Source of the DNA: Chloroflexota bacterium
GTDB taxonomy: Bacteria > Chloroflexota > FW602-bin22 > JACPRP01
Assembly (NCBI GenBank): GCA_016210495.1
Contig: JACQUC010000129.1
Coordinates: 1-64,000, forward strand
Direction of reading: 5' to 3'
Length of the DNA stretch: 64,000 nucleotides
A program made the position numbers and the translations under genes. Each line of letters starts with the position of its first letter. The first letter of the stretch is position 1. Under the pieces are notes generated by a model. The model did no database searches. It was given only the letters and a program-made list of their open reading frames with translations, and was not told where the DNA came from. Positions 31,094-40,906 of the stretch are shown in pieces.

Positions 31094-33994
31094 TCATTCC
31101 TGAATCAGCCCACCCAGATGCACAAAATCCCCTCCATCAGGAAGCCGTAGCCTGCGCCCGGATGCCTCTTCGTACAGCCCTACGATCAGTGGGTATTCTC
31201 CTGGGGCCAGCTTGTTCAGGCCCTGGATGTTGTGCTTATCGGCCACGACCTCACCGGAGACCCAACCCGTAGTTGGTCGGCTCCCCCCCTGTGGGAACCC
31301 ATCGTGCTGAGCCACGAGCTTGCCGTGGCCGTCGATCAGTTGAACAAACACCTTGAAGCTCGTTTCGGTAGGCGCCACACTTTGCCACAAGAGCTCAATC
31401 CCCAACGAGTCAGCACCTTCATTGCCCACACGCCGGATCCGGAGCGTGTCGCCACTGCCGTCTACCGTCCAGGGGCTGGATATGTTGTAACCAAGCAGCA
31501 AGGCGGTGTTCTCCAGTCTCGAGTCGATGGCTTTCTGTAGTGAGGGCGCCGAGAACAAGCGCGGCACATCTTTGATGAACATCCTGGCGAGGCTCGCCGA
31601 CTCTTTCTGAAACACCCCAAGCTGCGTGGAGGGTATTGCGGCATCATCGTCCTCACGCTTCAAGCTGAGCGCGAGATCGTAGTACCCCCCCTCAACCTGC
31701 GGCACGACCAGGCGATAATGCGCGCCGACGAGGTCTCCCGGCTGCCAGGCGTCAGAAGAGTAGCGGGTGCTGACGGGAAGCGACGTGGTCGCCCGAACGA
31801 CGCCATACTTATCGATCCAGCGCATCTCCGCGCGCAAGCGCTCTTTGACCTTGCCAAGAGCTCGCCAGAAGAGTCGGAAGCCGATCTCTTCCCCAGGTGT
31901 CTTGTCGGCCGTCTGGACGTCCGTTCCTACCAGCTCGACTGCGTCCAGGAATACGGCGTCGAACCTTCTCGATACCACAAGCTCATTCCGGCGGCTGGCC
32001 CACGTAGAACTCGCCAGGTTGACCTCGGCCACCGAGGCAAAATCGGACGTGCCACCGGTCCCCTCACTCCTGATTTTCAGCGGCCTGCGTGAATCGACTT
32101 CGCGAATCCCGATCTGCAGCGTGTACCTGCCGGGCGGCGCGCCGGGCATCGTCAAGATGGTCCGCTCGTCGCGCACGATGTCGCCCGTCTTCCAGCGAAA
32201 AGTGGGGTAAATGCCTTTGTATGGCTCGCCGTCCTGCGCCCCCCAGGTCTGTCCCTCGTCGTCGACCAGACGTGCGAGTACTGCGTATCTTACTGGCAAC
32301 GGCTCCTCGGGCTGCCAGTAGAGCACAAGGTTCATGCGAGATTCGAGAGCATTAGGATCTCTGTGCAGCTCGTAGCCCAGCAGCCTGAGTTTTCCGTCGA
32401 AGCTTACATCGGCTTTCACCGCCTCGACCGGCACCTGTTTCACGGCATAAGGCTTGGCCGAAAACAGTTGCAGCCCAATGCCGTAAGTGCTCCCCACGAA
32501 GACTTTCTCATCTACTTTGGAATAGTCTCTCTCCAAGGTCTTCGCCGTCATTCCGACGGGGTCGACTTTGTCCGACATGGAGACGACAAGCCAGATGCGG
32601 TCGTGCTGCCTAGCGATTTGCCGGACCTCCCGGTCGACGACGTCGAAGTTGGCCAAGCCACTGCCGGCGGGAATACTGTACCACGGCAGGACGCCGCGGG
32701 TATAGTATTCCAGCGCCGGCGAGACCGCTTTGTTATTAATGACCAGGGCGTCGCCAGGCTTCAGCCGGTCAAGCATATACTCGACCACCGCGCGATAGTC
32801 CTGCTTCACCGTGTTGTGGACGAAGAAGTAGTCATAGATGCCAAATAGGGAAACGCCCGCAAAGTAGACGTAGAACAGGGCGCCCAACAGGCGGTTTCTA
32901 TGACACACATACGATATGCCTATTCCCAACAGGAGGTAATACGGTGGGGCGAGAAAGGCTGTGTATCGGGTGTTGTAAATGCCCTTGTACTGGGAAATGA
33001 TATATAGGATGACCGGAGGCACACACAGCAAAGCCGGAACAACGGCGAGCGTACGCTTGCGACTGGCCATCACGAGCGAGAAAATGGCGACCGCGATGGT
33101 TAGGGCGATTCCAGCGGCATAGGGAGCTACCAGAAATTGATCGACGGTGATGCCGAAGCTAAAGCTGACGGCCAGGTCCCGTGCAACCTGCTCTATTCCA
33201 GCCTCCAGTTTTCCGCCACCCTCCAATAAGTATCGTTCGAAAAAGTAGCGCTCGATGGGTAGGCCGATCACGAGTATCACCAATGCGCTCGTGAAAAAGA
33301 AAGCTATCCTCCGCCACGAAAGAATGCCAACGCTTACGGCCAACGCCGCTACTTCGATGGAAACCAAGAAAATTGTCAGGTAGTGGGTGGTGACCAAAGC
33401 CAGACAACTGGCCCCGAAGGCTAGATAGGCCCACATCTTGCCGCCTCGCGCTATGACCAAAAGGAGGTAGATCGAAAGCGTGGTCAACATTATGACGAGG
33501 GCGTAGGGCCGCGCTTCTTGAGCGTAATACAGGTAATAGGGGGAGGTGGACGCCACAAAAGCCGTGGCGATGCCCGTGCCCCGGCCGACCAGTTTGGTGC
33601 CAAGCGCATACGACAGTGCAACGGCTAGAACGATGAAGGCCATCGAGGGAAAGCGCAGCGCCAACTCGCTATCTCCGAAAGCCGTGAGCGCACCGTGCAG
33701 CAGCAGGAAATACAGCGGCGGGTGCTGGTCGGTGGTCACCTCACCCCGAAAATCGATTCTTCCGACCAAGATGGTGCCGACGTCCGAGCTGGCGCGGTAA
33801 AACGATAGTCCCTCGTCCAGCCACAAGCTCTGAGCCTCGATCCCGGCCACGCGCAGCGAGTAGGCCGCCAGCAACAAGAATAGAAGAGCTAACGTGGGCC
33901 AAAAGGGAATCGGCCGCGCCTTGCTCTCAAGCTCTCTGGCGGACTCTTCCGTTGTGCTTGTGATCAACCCAGACACCTGGCCACTGAATGACAA
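31094..33994 (-). CDS. GT39-family membrane protein with three C-terminal repeat domains
   Basis: 966 residues, unusually long. The N-terminal half is a clear GT39: SLWLDEGLSFYRASSD (acidic loop), TTDQHPPLYFLLLHGAL, STSPYYLYYAQEARPYALVI. Then follow three repeats of a ~100-residue beta-rich domain, each with an LYWQ/LFWRA/LLWQS start, a PT-W-G-D/E core and a P-G-x-Y end. It is the only minus-strand gene of the exopolysaccharide cluster, convergent with the preceding gene and divergent from yfhO-like. Topology places the repeats outside the cell. Donor and acceptor unknown. Confidence 0.8.
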   Translation of the reverse strand: MSFSGQVSGLITSTTEESARELESKARPIPFWPTLALLFLLLAAYSLRVAGIEAQSLWLDEGLSFYRASSDVGTILVGRIDFRGEVTTDQHPPLYFLLLHGALTAFGDSELALRFPSMAFIVLAVALSYALGTKLVGRGTGIATAFVASTSPYYLYYAQEARPYALVIMLTTLSIYLLLVIARGGKMWAYLAFGASCLALVTTHYLTIFLVSIEVAALAVSVGILSWRRIAFFFTSALVILVIGLPIERYFFERYLLEGGGKLEAGIEQVARDLAVSFSFGITVDQFLVAPYAAGIALTIAVAIFSLVMASRKRTLAVVPALLCVPPVILYIISQYKGIYNTRYTAFLAPPYYLLLGIGISYVCHRNRLLGALFYVYFAGVSLFGIYDYFFVHNTVKQDYRAVVEYMLDRLKPGDALVINNKAVSPALEYYTRGVLPWYSIPAGSGLANFDVVDREVRQIARQHDRIWLVVSMSDKVDPVGMTAKTLERDYSKVDEKVFVGSTYGIGLQLFSAKPYAVKQVPVEAVKADVSFDGKLRLLGYELHRDPNALESRMNLVLYWQPEEPLPVRYAVLARLVDDEGQTWGAQDGEPYKGIYPTFRWKTGDIVRDERTILTMPGAPPGRYTLQIGIREVDSRRPLKIRSEGTGGTSDFASVAEVNLASSTWASRRNELVVSRRFDAVFLDAVELVGTDVQTADKTPGEEIGFRLFWRALGKVKERLRAEMRWIDKYGVVRATTSLPVSTRYSSDAWQPGDLVGAHYRLVVPQVEGGYYDLALSLKREDDDAAIPSTQLGVFQKESASLARMFIKDVPRLFSAPSLQKAIDSRLENTALLLGYNISSPWTVDGSGDTLRIRRVGNEGADSLGIELLWQSVAPTETSFKVFVQLIDGHGKLVAQHDGFPQGGSRPTTGWVSGEVVADKHNIQGLNKLAPGEYPLIVGLYEEASGRRLRLPDGGDFVHLGGLIQE

Positions 33995-34132
33995 CGCTTC
34001 TAGCCTCTGCGCGATTCACCTAAGCGCCTCCCTATTATAATGTCCGGACGAACGCGATACAAGAAGGCCCGCCGCGAGTTGCGCTGTCTTGGCTTGCCAC
34101 ACACCGCTCGCTGTGCTAGGATACGCGCTGTA

Positions 34133-34156
34133 GGGGCAACCCTATGTGGTTGCCCC
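34133..34156. repeat. Short palindrome
   Basis: GGGGCAACC-ctatgt-GGTTGCCCC, preceded by TGTA, in the divergent promoter region between the GT39 and YfhO-like genes; a member of the GTAGGGGC family with an AACC core. Confidence 0.7.
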
Positions 34157-34184
34157 ATCACTGGCAGCCCGGCAACATCGTCAG

Positions 34185-36620
34185 ATGATGCCGTCGGTAG
34201 GCGCACTGGGAGAAAGGCGTTTGATCGGGGTTTATGCAGCAACTGCTCTGATATGGCTGATTGGGATTGCGGCCGCTTCGTACCGGAGGCGCACGGACGA
34301 CGGCCGCCTGCTTTACGATCTGCTACTGGTGCTCGCCTATCTCCCCATCCTGCTTGGTTTCTTCTGGCAGCCGATATTTCTGGAAGGCATAAGCGTCCCC
34401 AGGGGTGGCGGCGATCTCGCCTCGTTCATTTACCCGCTCTACAGCTTTGCGGCCAGAAGTGTACAGGACGGCATCATTCCCCTCTGGAACCCGCATCTCT
34501 ACGCCGGCAGTCCCTTTGCCGCCGACATGCAGACGGGCTTGTTTTACCCGATCAATTTCCTGGCGTTCCTGCTCGCCAGGCCGTTCTCTTACGGCACGCT
34601 CCAGGAGCTTGCCTTCTTTCATTACTTTCTTGCGGCAGTCTTCACGTTCTTCTACTTGAGAAACCTCGGGGCGCAACGCCTGAGCGCATTTGCGGGCGGA
34701 GTAGTGTTTGCCTTCGGAGGCTTCGCCGTGGCGCATCTGGGCCACTTGAACATGCTCGAGGCGGCCGTTTGGTTGCCGCTGGTTCTGCTGTTCTTCGACC
34801 TCGCCCTTGGAAGGGCGCAGCTTTGGGCCGCCGTCGTCGCTGGCGCCATTTTCGGCATCTCCATTCTGCCGGGACACACCCAGATAACCCTTTTCTATGG
34901 GTTGACCCTGGCCCTGTACTGGCTCTGGCATCTGCTGGCCGCCGCACGAATCGAGAAACGTCCCGAGCTATCGTCGCGCTTTCCGAAGCTGAAACGGGCA
35001 GCGACTCTGCCTGTTTGCTTGGCGGTAGCCCTGGGAGCCGCTGCGCTGCAACTGCTACCCAGCTACGAGCTAACGCGAATGTCTCTCAGAGCGGATATCA
35101 CCTACGCCAAGGCCGCCGAATACGCGGCGTCGCCGGTCGGGCTGATAACGCTGGCCGTTCCTCATTTCTTTGGCGACAACCCGGCCGCGTTCTGGGGATT
35201 GAGCTGGAATCTCACCGAGGTCTACGGTTACGTTGGCATACTGCCGCTCCTGCTGGCTCCCGTGGCCTTGCTGGTAGCGCGGCAGCGTCGGTCCGCCGCC
35301 TTGTTCTTCGCCGGCTTTGCCGCGCTCTCTTTGATGCTGGCCGTGGGCGAGTACTCTATCCTGCACGGCTGGCTGTATAAGTTCGTGCCAGGCTTCGACA
35401 AAGTGCGCTCCGCCGGCCGTTTCCTGCTGCTCTTCGATTTTTCCATCGCCGTTCTGGCGACCTTCGCCATCGATTCTTTTGCACAAAAGCTGCGAGCCAG
35501 GGAGCGCCCAACTTATCGCATCGTCTTGCTCGTGGCATCCGTCCTGCTGGGCGGCGCGGCCCTGGTGGCAGGACCGTATTTCTACACCGCGCTGCTGACC
35601 AGCCAGGATAAGGACCCTGCTATTTTCGATAGGGTGAGAACGTCGGTAAACAGCGTGAACATGTCGATTCTCTTCCTGGGCGCAGGAGTCGTGCTGCTCT
35701 ATCTTCACAGGTACCTGCGACGTGGGAGAGCGGCTATCGCCTATCTCGCGCTGGCGCTAATTGTGGTGGACCTATTCTCGGCCAACGGCCGCTACAACCC
35801 TACGACAGACGACGTAACAGCCGCCTATCGCCATCCGGAGATAGTCGACTTCTTGCGCAACCAGCCGGTGCGAGGACGGGTCGACACAGTTACCGGAATA
35901 TGGGACATCTGGCAACCGGATACGTCCCTGTTGGGGGGCATCGACGACGTGATGGGTATCTATAACCCTATGCTATTGGCCGACTTCAATCGCTACTGGG
36001 AGAATCTTGGCAGCCGAAGTGTTCCGGGTTACGATATGCTCAACGCAAGGTACGTCATCGCTCGCAAGGACGTAACCCTTGATTGGGCCAAGTTCAAGCC
36101 GGCTCTTATGGACGTATCGCAGTTGAACGTCTACGAGAACACCACGGCGCTTCCCCGTGCGATGCTCGTACCATCGGCCGAAGTCACGAGCCGCGAGAAG
36201 ATGCTGGAGCGCCTGAGGTCAGCCGACTTTGACCCTCGGCACACCGTGTTGCTCGATGAAGGGAGCAAATCTGCTGCCGAGGCGAGCAGCCTGACTTTCC
36301 AGGGGAACGTTGGTACAATCGAGTATCCGTCGGTCAACGAGGTGGCTATCCGAGCCACAGGTAACCGCTCGGCGTACCTGGTGCTCAATGAGGTTTGGTA
36401 CCCTGGCTGGCGCGTGTTTGTCGATGGCCAGGAGGCCCAACTCTTGCGTGCCAATTACGTTTTCCGCGCGGTCGCCTTCCCGGCCGGCGATCATGAGGTG
36501 CGGTTTGCCTTCAGTCCGCGCATCTGGCAGATAGGCCTGGCGATCACCGCCGTCACCTGGCTAATCGTCATAGTCGTTGGAGGCCTAAGACTGCAGCCAA
36601 TGCTGCATCGTCGCTCGTAG
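34185..36620 (+). CDS. YfhO-family membrane protein
   Basis: About 811 residues, twelve or more helices, then a soluble C-terminal domain. YfhO-type motifs: GGDLASFIYPLYSFAARSVQ, PLWNPHLYAGSPFAADMQTG, FYPINFLAFLLARP and the end WYPGWRVFVDGQEAQLLRANY with FSPRIW. YfhO proteins are GT-C-like and, in Gram-positives, glycosylate lipoteichoic acid or other lipid-linked glycans. Start set at the ATG pair at 34185; a GTG at 34146 is within the palindromic region. Another long frame over 34040-35380 is a shadow. Confidence 0.88.
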   Translation: MMPSVGALGERRLIGVYAATALIWLIGIAAASYRRRTDDGRLLYDLLLVLAYLPILLGFFWQPIFLEGISVPRGGGDLASFIYPLYSFAARSVQDGIIPLWNPHLYAGSPFAADMQTGLFYPINFLAFLLARPFSYGTLQELAFFHYFLAAVFTFFYLRNLGAQRLSAFAGGVVFAFGGFAVAHLGHLNMLEAAVWLPLVLLFFDLALGRAQLWAAVVAGAIFGISILPGHTQITLFYGLTLALYWLWHLLAAARIEKRPELSSRFPKLKRAATLPVCLAVALGAAALQLLPSYELTRMSLRADITYAKAAEYAASPVGLITLAVPHFFGDNPAAFWGLSWNLTEVYGYVGILPLLLAPVALLVARQRRSAALFFAGFAALSLMLAVGEYSILHGWLYKFVPGFDKVRSAGRFLLLFDFSIAVLATFAIDSFAQKLRARERPTYRIVLLVASVLLGGAALVAGPYFYTALLTSQDKDPAIFDRVRTSVNSVNMSILFLGAGVVLLYLHRYLRRGRAAIAYLALALIVVDLFSANGRYNPTTDDVTAAYRHPEIVDFLRNQPVRGRVDTVTGIWDIWQPDTSLLGGIDDVMGIYNPMLLADFNRYWENLGSRSVPGYDMLNARYVIARKDVTLDWAKFKPALMDVSQLNVYENTTALPRAMLVPSAEVTSREKMLERLRSADFDPRHTVLLDEGSKSAAEASSLTFQGNVGTIEYPSVNEVAIRATGNRSAYLVLNEVWYPGWRVFVDGQEAQLLRANYVFRAVAFPAGDHEVRFAFSPRIWQIGLAITAVTWLIVIVVGGLRLQPMLHRRS

Positions 36621-36666
36621 TCGCTGGTAGGGGCGGGTTTCAAACCTGCACCTGCGCACCAACCAA

Positions 36667-36881
36667 AGGTCAATGCCGATTCGCGGGATATCGGCTGGAG
36701 ACATAGTTGTTAACGTAGGGGCGAACGGCGTTCGCCCGCAACGTCAGTACGCAATGTGAGAAATCGGCATGCACACCGATAAGGGGGCATCGGGCGACCT
36801 TCTGCACACTGGACAGGCGTCTCGGTCGGATCGAGAGACCGTACGGGCGAACGCCGTTCGCCCCTACACTATGATGGTCGA
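36667..36881. repeat. ~215-bp dispersed repeat, copy 3
   Basis: Closest to copy 1: GATATCGGCTGG, TTAACGTAGGGGCG, AACGGCGTTCGCCC, GTGAGAAATCGG, CATGCACACCGATAAGG, CTCGGTCGGATCGA, GGGCGAACGCCGTTCGCCCC, CTACACTATGATGGTCG. Occupies most of the 467-nt gap between the YfhO-like and O-antigen ligase-like genes. Confidence 0.9.
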
Positions 36882-36923
36882 ACTCCTGCGGGCATGAGGG
36901 TTGCCTGAGTTGGAGCCTACGGA

Positions 36924-36939
36924 GCAGGTTGCAACCTGC
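36924..36939. repeat. 16-bp perfect palindrome
   Basis: GCAGGTTGCAACCTGC. A related imperfect one (GCGGGTTTCAAACCTGC) lies at about 36633, on the other side of repeat copy 3. Confidence 0.7.
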
Positions 36940-37014
36940 CCACGCAGATTAGGCTAAGGCTGAGAACGCATCGGATGGTCTCAGAGCATGCGTGAGGCGC
37001 GCGTTCAGTTCCCG

Positions 37015-37060
37015 CTCCCTCTGGGAGAGGGTTAGGGTGAGGGTCGTACCCTAGGAAGCT
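37015..37060. repeat. Dispersed element with GGGAGAGGGTTAGGG core, copy 1
   Basis: CTCCCTCTGGGAG hairpin followed by AGGGTTAGGGTGAGGGTCG and TACCCTAGG. A second copy lies at 45216, also in front of a glycosyltransferase cluster gene. Confidence 0.75.
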
Positions 37061-37087
37061 ATTGGGGAAACAACGGGGAAGCAAACT

Positions 37088-38533
37088 GTGTATGACCAGC
37101 CTCGTTTGCTAGGAACCTGGACCATCCGCGAGCGGTGGGCAAAGCCAGGGCTTGTCCTTCTGGCTCTGGTCTTTGGCATAGCCTTCGGAGCCTTCGCCAC
37201 GGCCCTGAATCCATTATACCTTGCCGCCGGCTTTGTGGGCCTGGCTGTGGGCGCGGTGATCCTGATGCGCACGCAGATCGGCCTGCTCGGCTTCATTGCG
37301 GTGGCCTACTTGCTGCCCTATGCCGTGATACCCCTGCCTATCGGCAGCGTCAAGCTCACCTTTCTGGATGCAACGCTCACCGTCTTGTTGCTGATATGGG
37401 TGGCCAGACTCCTGACGAATCCGAAAGAGCAATTACGGGTGTCCCGGCCGGGTGTGATCGTCCTCCTCTTCATCTTGCTGGCGGTGGTTTCGTTCACGGC
37501 CGGCACCGCCTATTACGTGTCGCCGGAGACGACTCGTCTGTACTTAAAGCTGCTCAACAGCATCCTCTTCTTCTTTACGATTCTCAACTGCGTACGAAGC
37601 AGTAAACAGCTCGAGCAGTTGGTATGTGGCGTGGTTTTGGCCGGCGCCGTCGCCGCCGCCATTGGCCTCGCCCTGTATGTCCTGCCGGCGGGCCTGGCCA
37701 CACAGGCGCTCACCAGTCTGCGTCCTCTCGGCTACTATCCCGGCTCGTCAGACGTGATACGCTATATCGCCGACACCAAGACGCTGCGCGCGATTTCTAC
37801 CTCCGTCGACCCCAACGTGCTTGGCGCCATCCTGATGGTCTCGGCCACCCTGTCCGCAAGCCAACTGCTCTCCCCCATGCCTCTGGTGGCCAGGAAGTGG
37901 CTGGTGCCGGCGTTTGGGATCACATTCGTCTGTCTGTTGGTTACCTTTTCACGGGGATCGTGGATGGGGTTCATCGTGGCTATGCTGTTCGTCGCCACGG
38001 TGAAGTACCGCAAGCTCTGGCTCGTTTTCGCCCTGATAGGCATCGTCCTCTACCTTGGCATAGCGCCGGTCGACCTGCCGTTTATCGGGCATCTAGAATC
38101 CGGCTTCGCCGCTCGTGACAAGGCCGCCGCCATGCGATTGGGGGAGTACAAGGATGCCTGGCGGCTCATCAGCGAGTTCCCCTGGTTCGGTGTGGGCTTC
38201 GGCAGCGCCCCTGCCGTCGATCTTTACGTCGGCGTATCGAGCATCTATCTTCTCATGGCGGAGCAAATGGGTTTGGTAGGCGCTGCTGTCTTCATCCTCG
38301 CAATGGTATTTCTCTTCTGGCAGGGGCTCGGAACCCTTATGCGAGCACAGAACCCCGCTTACCAGGCCACTCTTCTTGGACTACTGGCAGCGGTTGTTGC
38401 CGCTCTGGTGGCGGGTATCTTCGATCACCACTTCTTCAACCTGCGATTCCCACACGTCGTGGCCCTTTTGTGGATGCTCGCCGGCATGGTGACCGTAGGT
38501 GGCTGGCTGGTCGAGAAGGGAGAAGTGTCTTGA
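37088..38533 (+). CDS. O-antigen ligase/polymerase family protein
   Basis: 481 residues with about ten to twelve helices and the large Wzy_C-type external loop: LVTFSRGSWMGFIVAMLF followed by YKDAWRLISEFPWFGVGFGS, the arginine-containing and GxG region used in glycan transfer. Joins or transfers lipid-linked glycan chains at the outer face of the membrane. GTG start. The stop overlaps the ATG of the next gene (TGATG), so the two are translationally coupled. Confidence 0.85.
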   Translation: MYDQPRLLGTWTIRERWAKPGLVLLALVFGIAFGAFATALNPLYLAAGFVGLAVGAVILMRTQIGLLGFIAVAYLLPYAVIPLPIGSVKLTFLDATLTVLLLIWVARLLTNPKEQLRVSRPGVIVLLFILLAVVSFTAGTAYYVSPETTRLYLKLLNSILFFFTILNCVRSSKQLEQLVCGVVLAGAVAAAIGLALYVLPAGLATQALTSLRPLGYYPGSSDVIRYIADTKTLRAISTSVDPNVLGAILMVSATLSASQLLSPMPLVARKWLVPAFGITFVCLLVTFSRGSWMGFIVAMLFVATVKYRKLWLVFALIGIVLYLGIAPVDLPFIGHLESGFAARDKAAAMRLGEYKDAWRLISEFPWFGVGFGSAPAVDLYVGVSSIYLLMAEQMGLVGAAVFILAMVFLFWQGLGTLMRAQNPAYQATLLGLLAAVVAALVAGIFDHHFFNLRFPHVVALLWMLAGMVTVGGWLVEKGEVS

Positions 38534-39669
38534 TGCGCGTGGGCATCGACGCCAGATTGGTCTACTATCAGCGGGCTGGTATCAGCTCGTATGTGACGGG
38601 GTTGCTCCACGGTCTCGCCAGGGTCGGACAGGGTGTCGAGTATGTGGTCCTTCAGAGTCGCAAGCAACATGAAGACCTGGTGTCCGACCCCAACTTCCAC
38701 AGAATCCCGTTGTGGACTCCCAGCCACCACCCTTTCGAGCAGTTTGCTCTGCCCGTGGAGCTTATGCTCAGGCGCCTGGACGTGCTGCACAGCCCGGACT
38801 TCATTCCCCCGTTCGTCCGTACCTCCCGGTCGGTGATCACCGTTCACGATCTGGCCTTCCTGGCTATGCCCGAGATCCTAACGGATCAAAGCGCTAGCTA
38901 CTACCGCCAGGTGGAAAAGGCCGTTCTGAGCGCCGATGCCATCATCGCTGTGTCTTCGAGCACGAAGAAGGACATCGTCGACCGGTTGGGGGCGCCGGAG
39001 GGCAAGATCGTCGTGATCCCGGAGGCGGCCGCGCCCCACTTCAGGCCCGTGGACAATCCCGGTTGGGCTAGAGAGGCAGTCGGCAAGTATGGTCTGGCCA
39101 GTGGATTCGTCCTTTTCGTCGGCACGATCGAGCCGCGCAAGAACCTGCCGACACTGTTCAATGCCTTCGACCTGCTCCTAAAGGAGCTGGACGGTATTGC
39201 GGACGCTCTGTCGTTCGACCAACCCGTCAAGCTGGTCATATGTGGGCACCGGGGATGGTTGTGCGACGACGTCTTCAGGGCACTAAGGGCGATGGACCAG
39301 CCTGGGCGCGTGGTGCTTACCGGGCCCGTGAGCACTAGAGAGCTGATTGCCTTATATAACCAGGCAGCTATGCTGGTCCTGCCGTCGCTTTACGAAGGCT
39401 TTGGCCTGCCCGCGCTGGAGGCCATGGCCTGCGGCACACCCGTGGTGGCATCCAATGTGTCCTCTTTGCCGGAGGTAGTGGGGGACGCAGGCTTGCTCGT
39501 AAGCCCGCGCGATGCCCCAGAGATAGCCAGAGCGATGCTGAGATTGCTAACGAACAGGGCGCTGCGCGACGATCTGACTCGACGGGGACTGCAGCGTGCT
39601 CGTTCCTTCTCGTGGGAGCGCACGGCATCCGAGACCCTTGCGGTCTACCGGCGGGTCGCGGAGTCCTAG
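38533..39669 (+). CDS. Family 4 glycosyltransferase (mannosyltransferase-like)
   Basis: 378 residues, start MRVGIDARLVYYQRAGISSY with the typical D-A-R and glycine-rich loop, HSPDFIPP, SRSVITVHDLAFL, SSSTKKDIV, LFVGTIEPRKNLPTLFNAFD, and the donor site PSLYEGFGLPALEAMACGTP (EGFGLPALE is the E-x7-E motif). Transfers hexose from a nucleotide donor to the growing repeat unit. An upstream start inside the previous gene is not used; the overlapping ATG is preferred. Confidence 0.94.
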   Translation: MRVGIDARLVYYQRAGISSYVTGLLHGLARVGQGVEYVVLQSRKQHEDLVSDPNFHRIPLWTPSHHPFEQFALPVELMLRRLDVLHSPDFIPPFVRTSRSVITVHDLAFLAMPEILTDQSASYYRQVEKAVLSADAIIAVSSSTKKDIVDRLGAPEGKIVVIPEAAAPHFRPVDNPGWAREAVGKYGLASGFVLFVGTIEPRKNLPTLFNAFDLLLKELDGIADALSFDQPVKLVICGHRGWLCDDVFRALRAMDQPGRVVLTGPVSTRELIALYNQAAMLVLPSLYEGFGLPALEAMACGTPVVASNVSSLPEVVGDAGLLVSPRDAPEIARAMLRLLTNRALRDDLTRRGLQRARSFSWERTASETLAVYRRVAES

Positions 39670-39672
39670 GCG

Positions 39673-40902
39673 ATGCGCATCTTGATGTTGGCGCCCAGTG
39701 TGCCCTACCCGCCGAACAAAGGGACGGCTACCAGGAACTACAACATCCTGAAGAACCTGGCCCTCAGGCACGACGTCGGCCTCCTCACCTTCGGCGACGA
39801 GGCGGAACTGGCGGGCGCGGAGGCTCTGCGGCAATACTGCTATCAAGTGGATGTGATACCTAGGCCCACCAGATCCGGGGCCAGGCGAGTCTGGAGCCTG
39901 GCTTCCACGCCGGTGCCGGACCTTGTCTTGAGGCTCTGGTCTGCCGAATTCGTCAGCCGGTTGGCGTCTCTCTTGCGGCAACATCGCTTCGACTTCGTCC
40001 AGATCGAAGCCCTCGAGATGAGCCATCTATGGAAGAAGGCGACGGATTTGCTGGAACCCAACGTCCATCGAACGCCGAGAGTTGTCCTCGATGCACACAA
40101 TGCCGAGCACGTACTTCAGCGGCGGGCCTGGCAAATCGACAGCCGAAAGCCCGGGAAGTGGCACGGCGCGCTCTACTCTTTCATCCAGTGGCAGAAACTC
40201 AGGCGTTACGAAGCCAGGTGCTGCGCCCGGGTAGATGGCGTGGCCGTCGTATCTGAGGCCGATCGCCGCGCGCTCGGGGCTGTGGCCGGCCCGCTGCGGA
40301 CGACGGTGGTTCCAAATGGGGTCGACGTCGATCATTTCCGGGCGGTCTCGCGCAGCGATTCGTCTGCGCCTCCGACCATGGTGTTCGCGGGCACGATGGA
40401 TTTCAGACCCAACGTCGACGCCGTCGTGTGGTTCTGCGAACAAATCTTGCCGCGGGTGCGGCGCCGTGTTCAGGACGCGCGCCTGCTGATCGTGGGACCG
40501 GCTCCAAATGGCGAGGTAAGACGCCTGGCCTCGCGACCGGGCGTGGAAGTGGTCGGGTTCGTCGACGACGTTCGCCCCGTCGTCGGCCAGGCACACGCCT
40601 ACGTGGTGCCGTTGCGCTTTGGCGGAGGAACGCGCTTCAAGGTCCTCGAGGCGATGGCTATGGGGGTGCCGGTAGTCAGCACCTCCCTGGGGTGCGAAGG
40701 TATACTGGTGACGCCGGGTGAGGACGTGCTCGTGGCCGATGCACCGGACGACTTCGCCGAGAAAACCATCAGGTTGTTGACCGATGCATCGCTTAGGAAG
40801 GGGCTCGCGCAACGGTCACGCCATGTGGCCGAGCGCCTGTATGATTGGCATCGCATAGTGCCCGTCCTGGAAGAGTTCTACCGGCAACTGGAAAGCACTT
40901 GA
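39673..40902 (+). CDS. Family 4 glycosyltransferase (Stp1/EpsH1-associated type)
   Basis: 409 residues: MRILMLAPSVPYPPNKGTAT at the N-terminus, a motif of the PEP-CTERM/EpsH1-associated GT4 group; VLDAHNAEHVLQRR, VVPNGVDVDHF, VFAGTMDFRPNVDAV, and the donor site PLRFGGGTRFKVLEAMAMG. Four nt after the previous stop. A cytosolic retaining glycosyltransferase of the same unit. Confidence 0.92.
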   Translation: MRILMLAPSVPYPPNKGTATRNYNILKNLALRHDVGLLTFGDEAELAGAEALRQYCYQVDVIPRPTRSGARRVWSLASTPVPDLVLRLWSAEFVSRLASLLRQHRFDFVQIEALEMSHLWKKATDLLEPNVHRTPRVVLDAHNAEHVLQRRAWQIDSRKPGKWHGALYSFIQWQKLRRYEARCCARVDGVAVVSEADRRALGAVAGPLRTTVVPNGVDVDHFRAVSRSDSSAPPTMVFAGTMDFRPNVDAVVWFCEQILPRVRRRVQDARLLIVGPAPNGEVRRLASRPGVEVVGFVDDVRPVVGQAHAYVVPLRFGGGTRFKVLEAMAMGVPVVSTSLGCEGILVTPGEDVLVADAPDDFAEKTIRLLTDASLRKGLAQRSRHVAERLYDWHRIVPVLEEFYRQLEST

Positions 40903-40906
40903 CATA

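Noticed and set aside
34040..35380. 446-codon plus-strand frame overlapping the YfhO-like gene
   Set aside because: No motifs and strongly biased composition; the other frame contains YfhO motifs and membrane helices.
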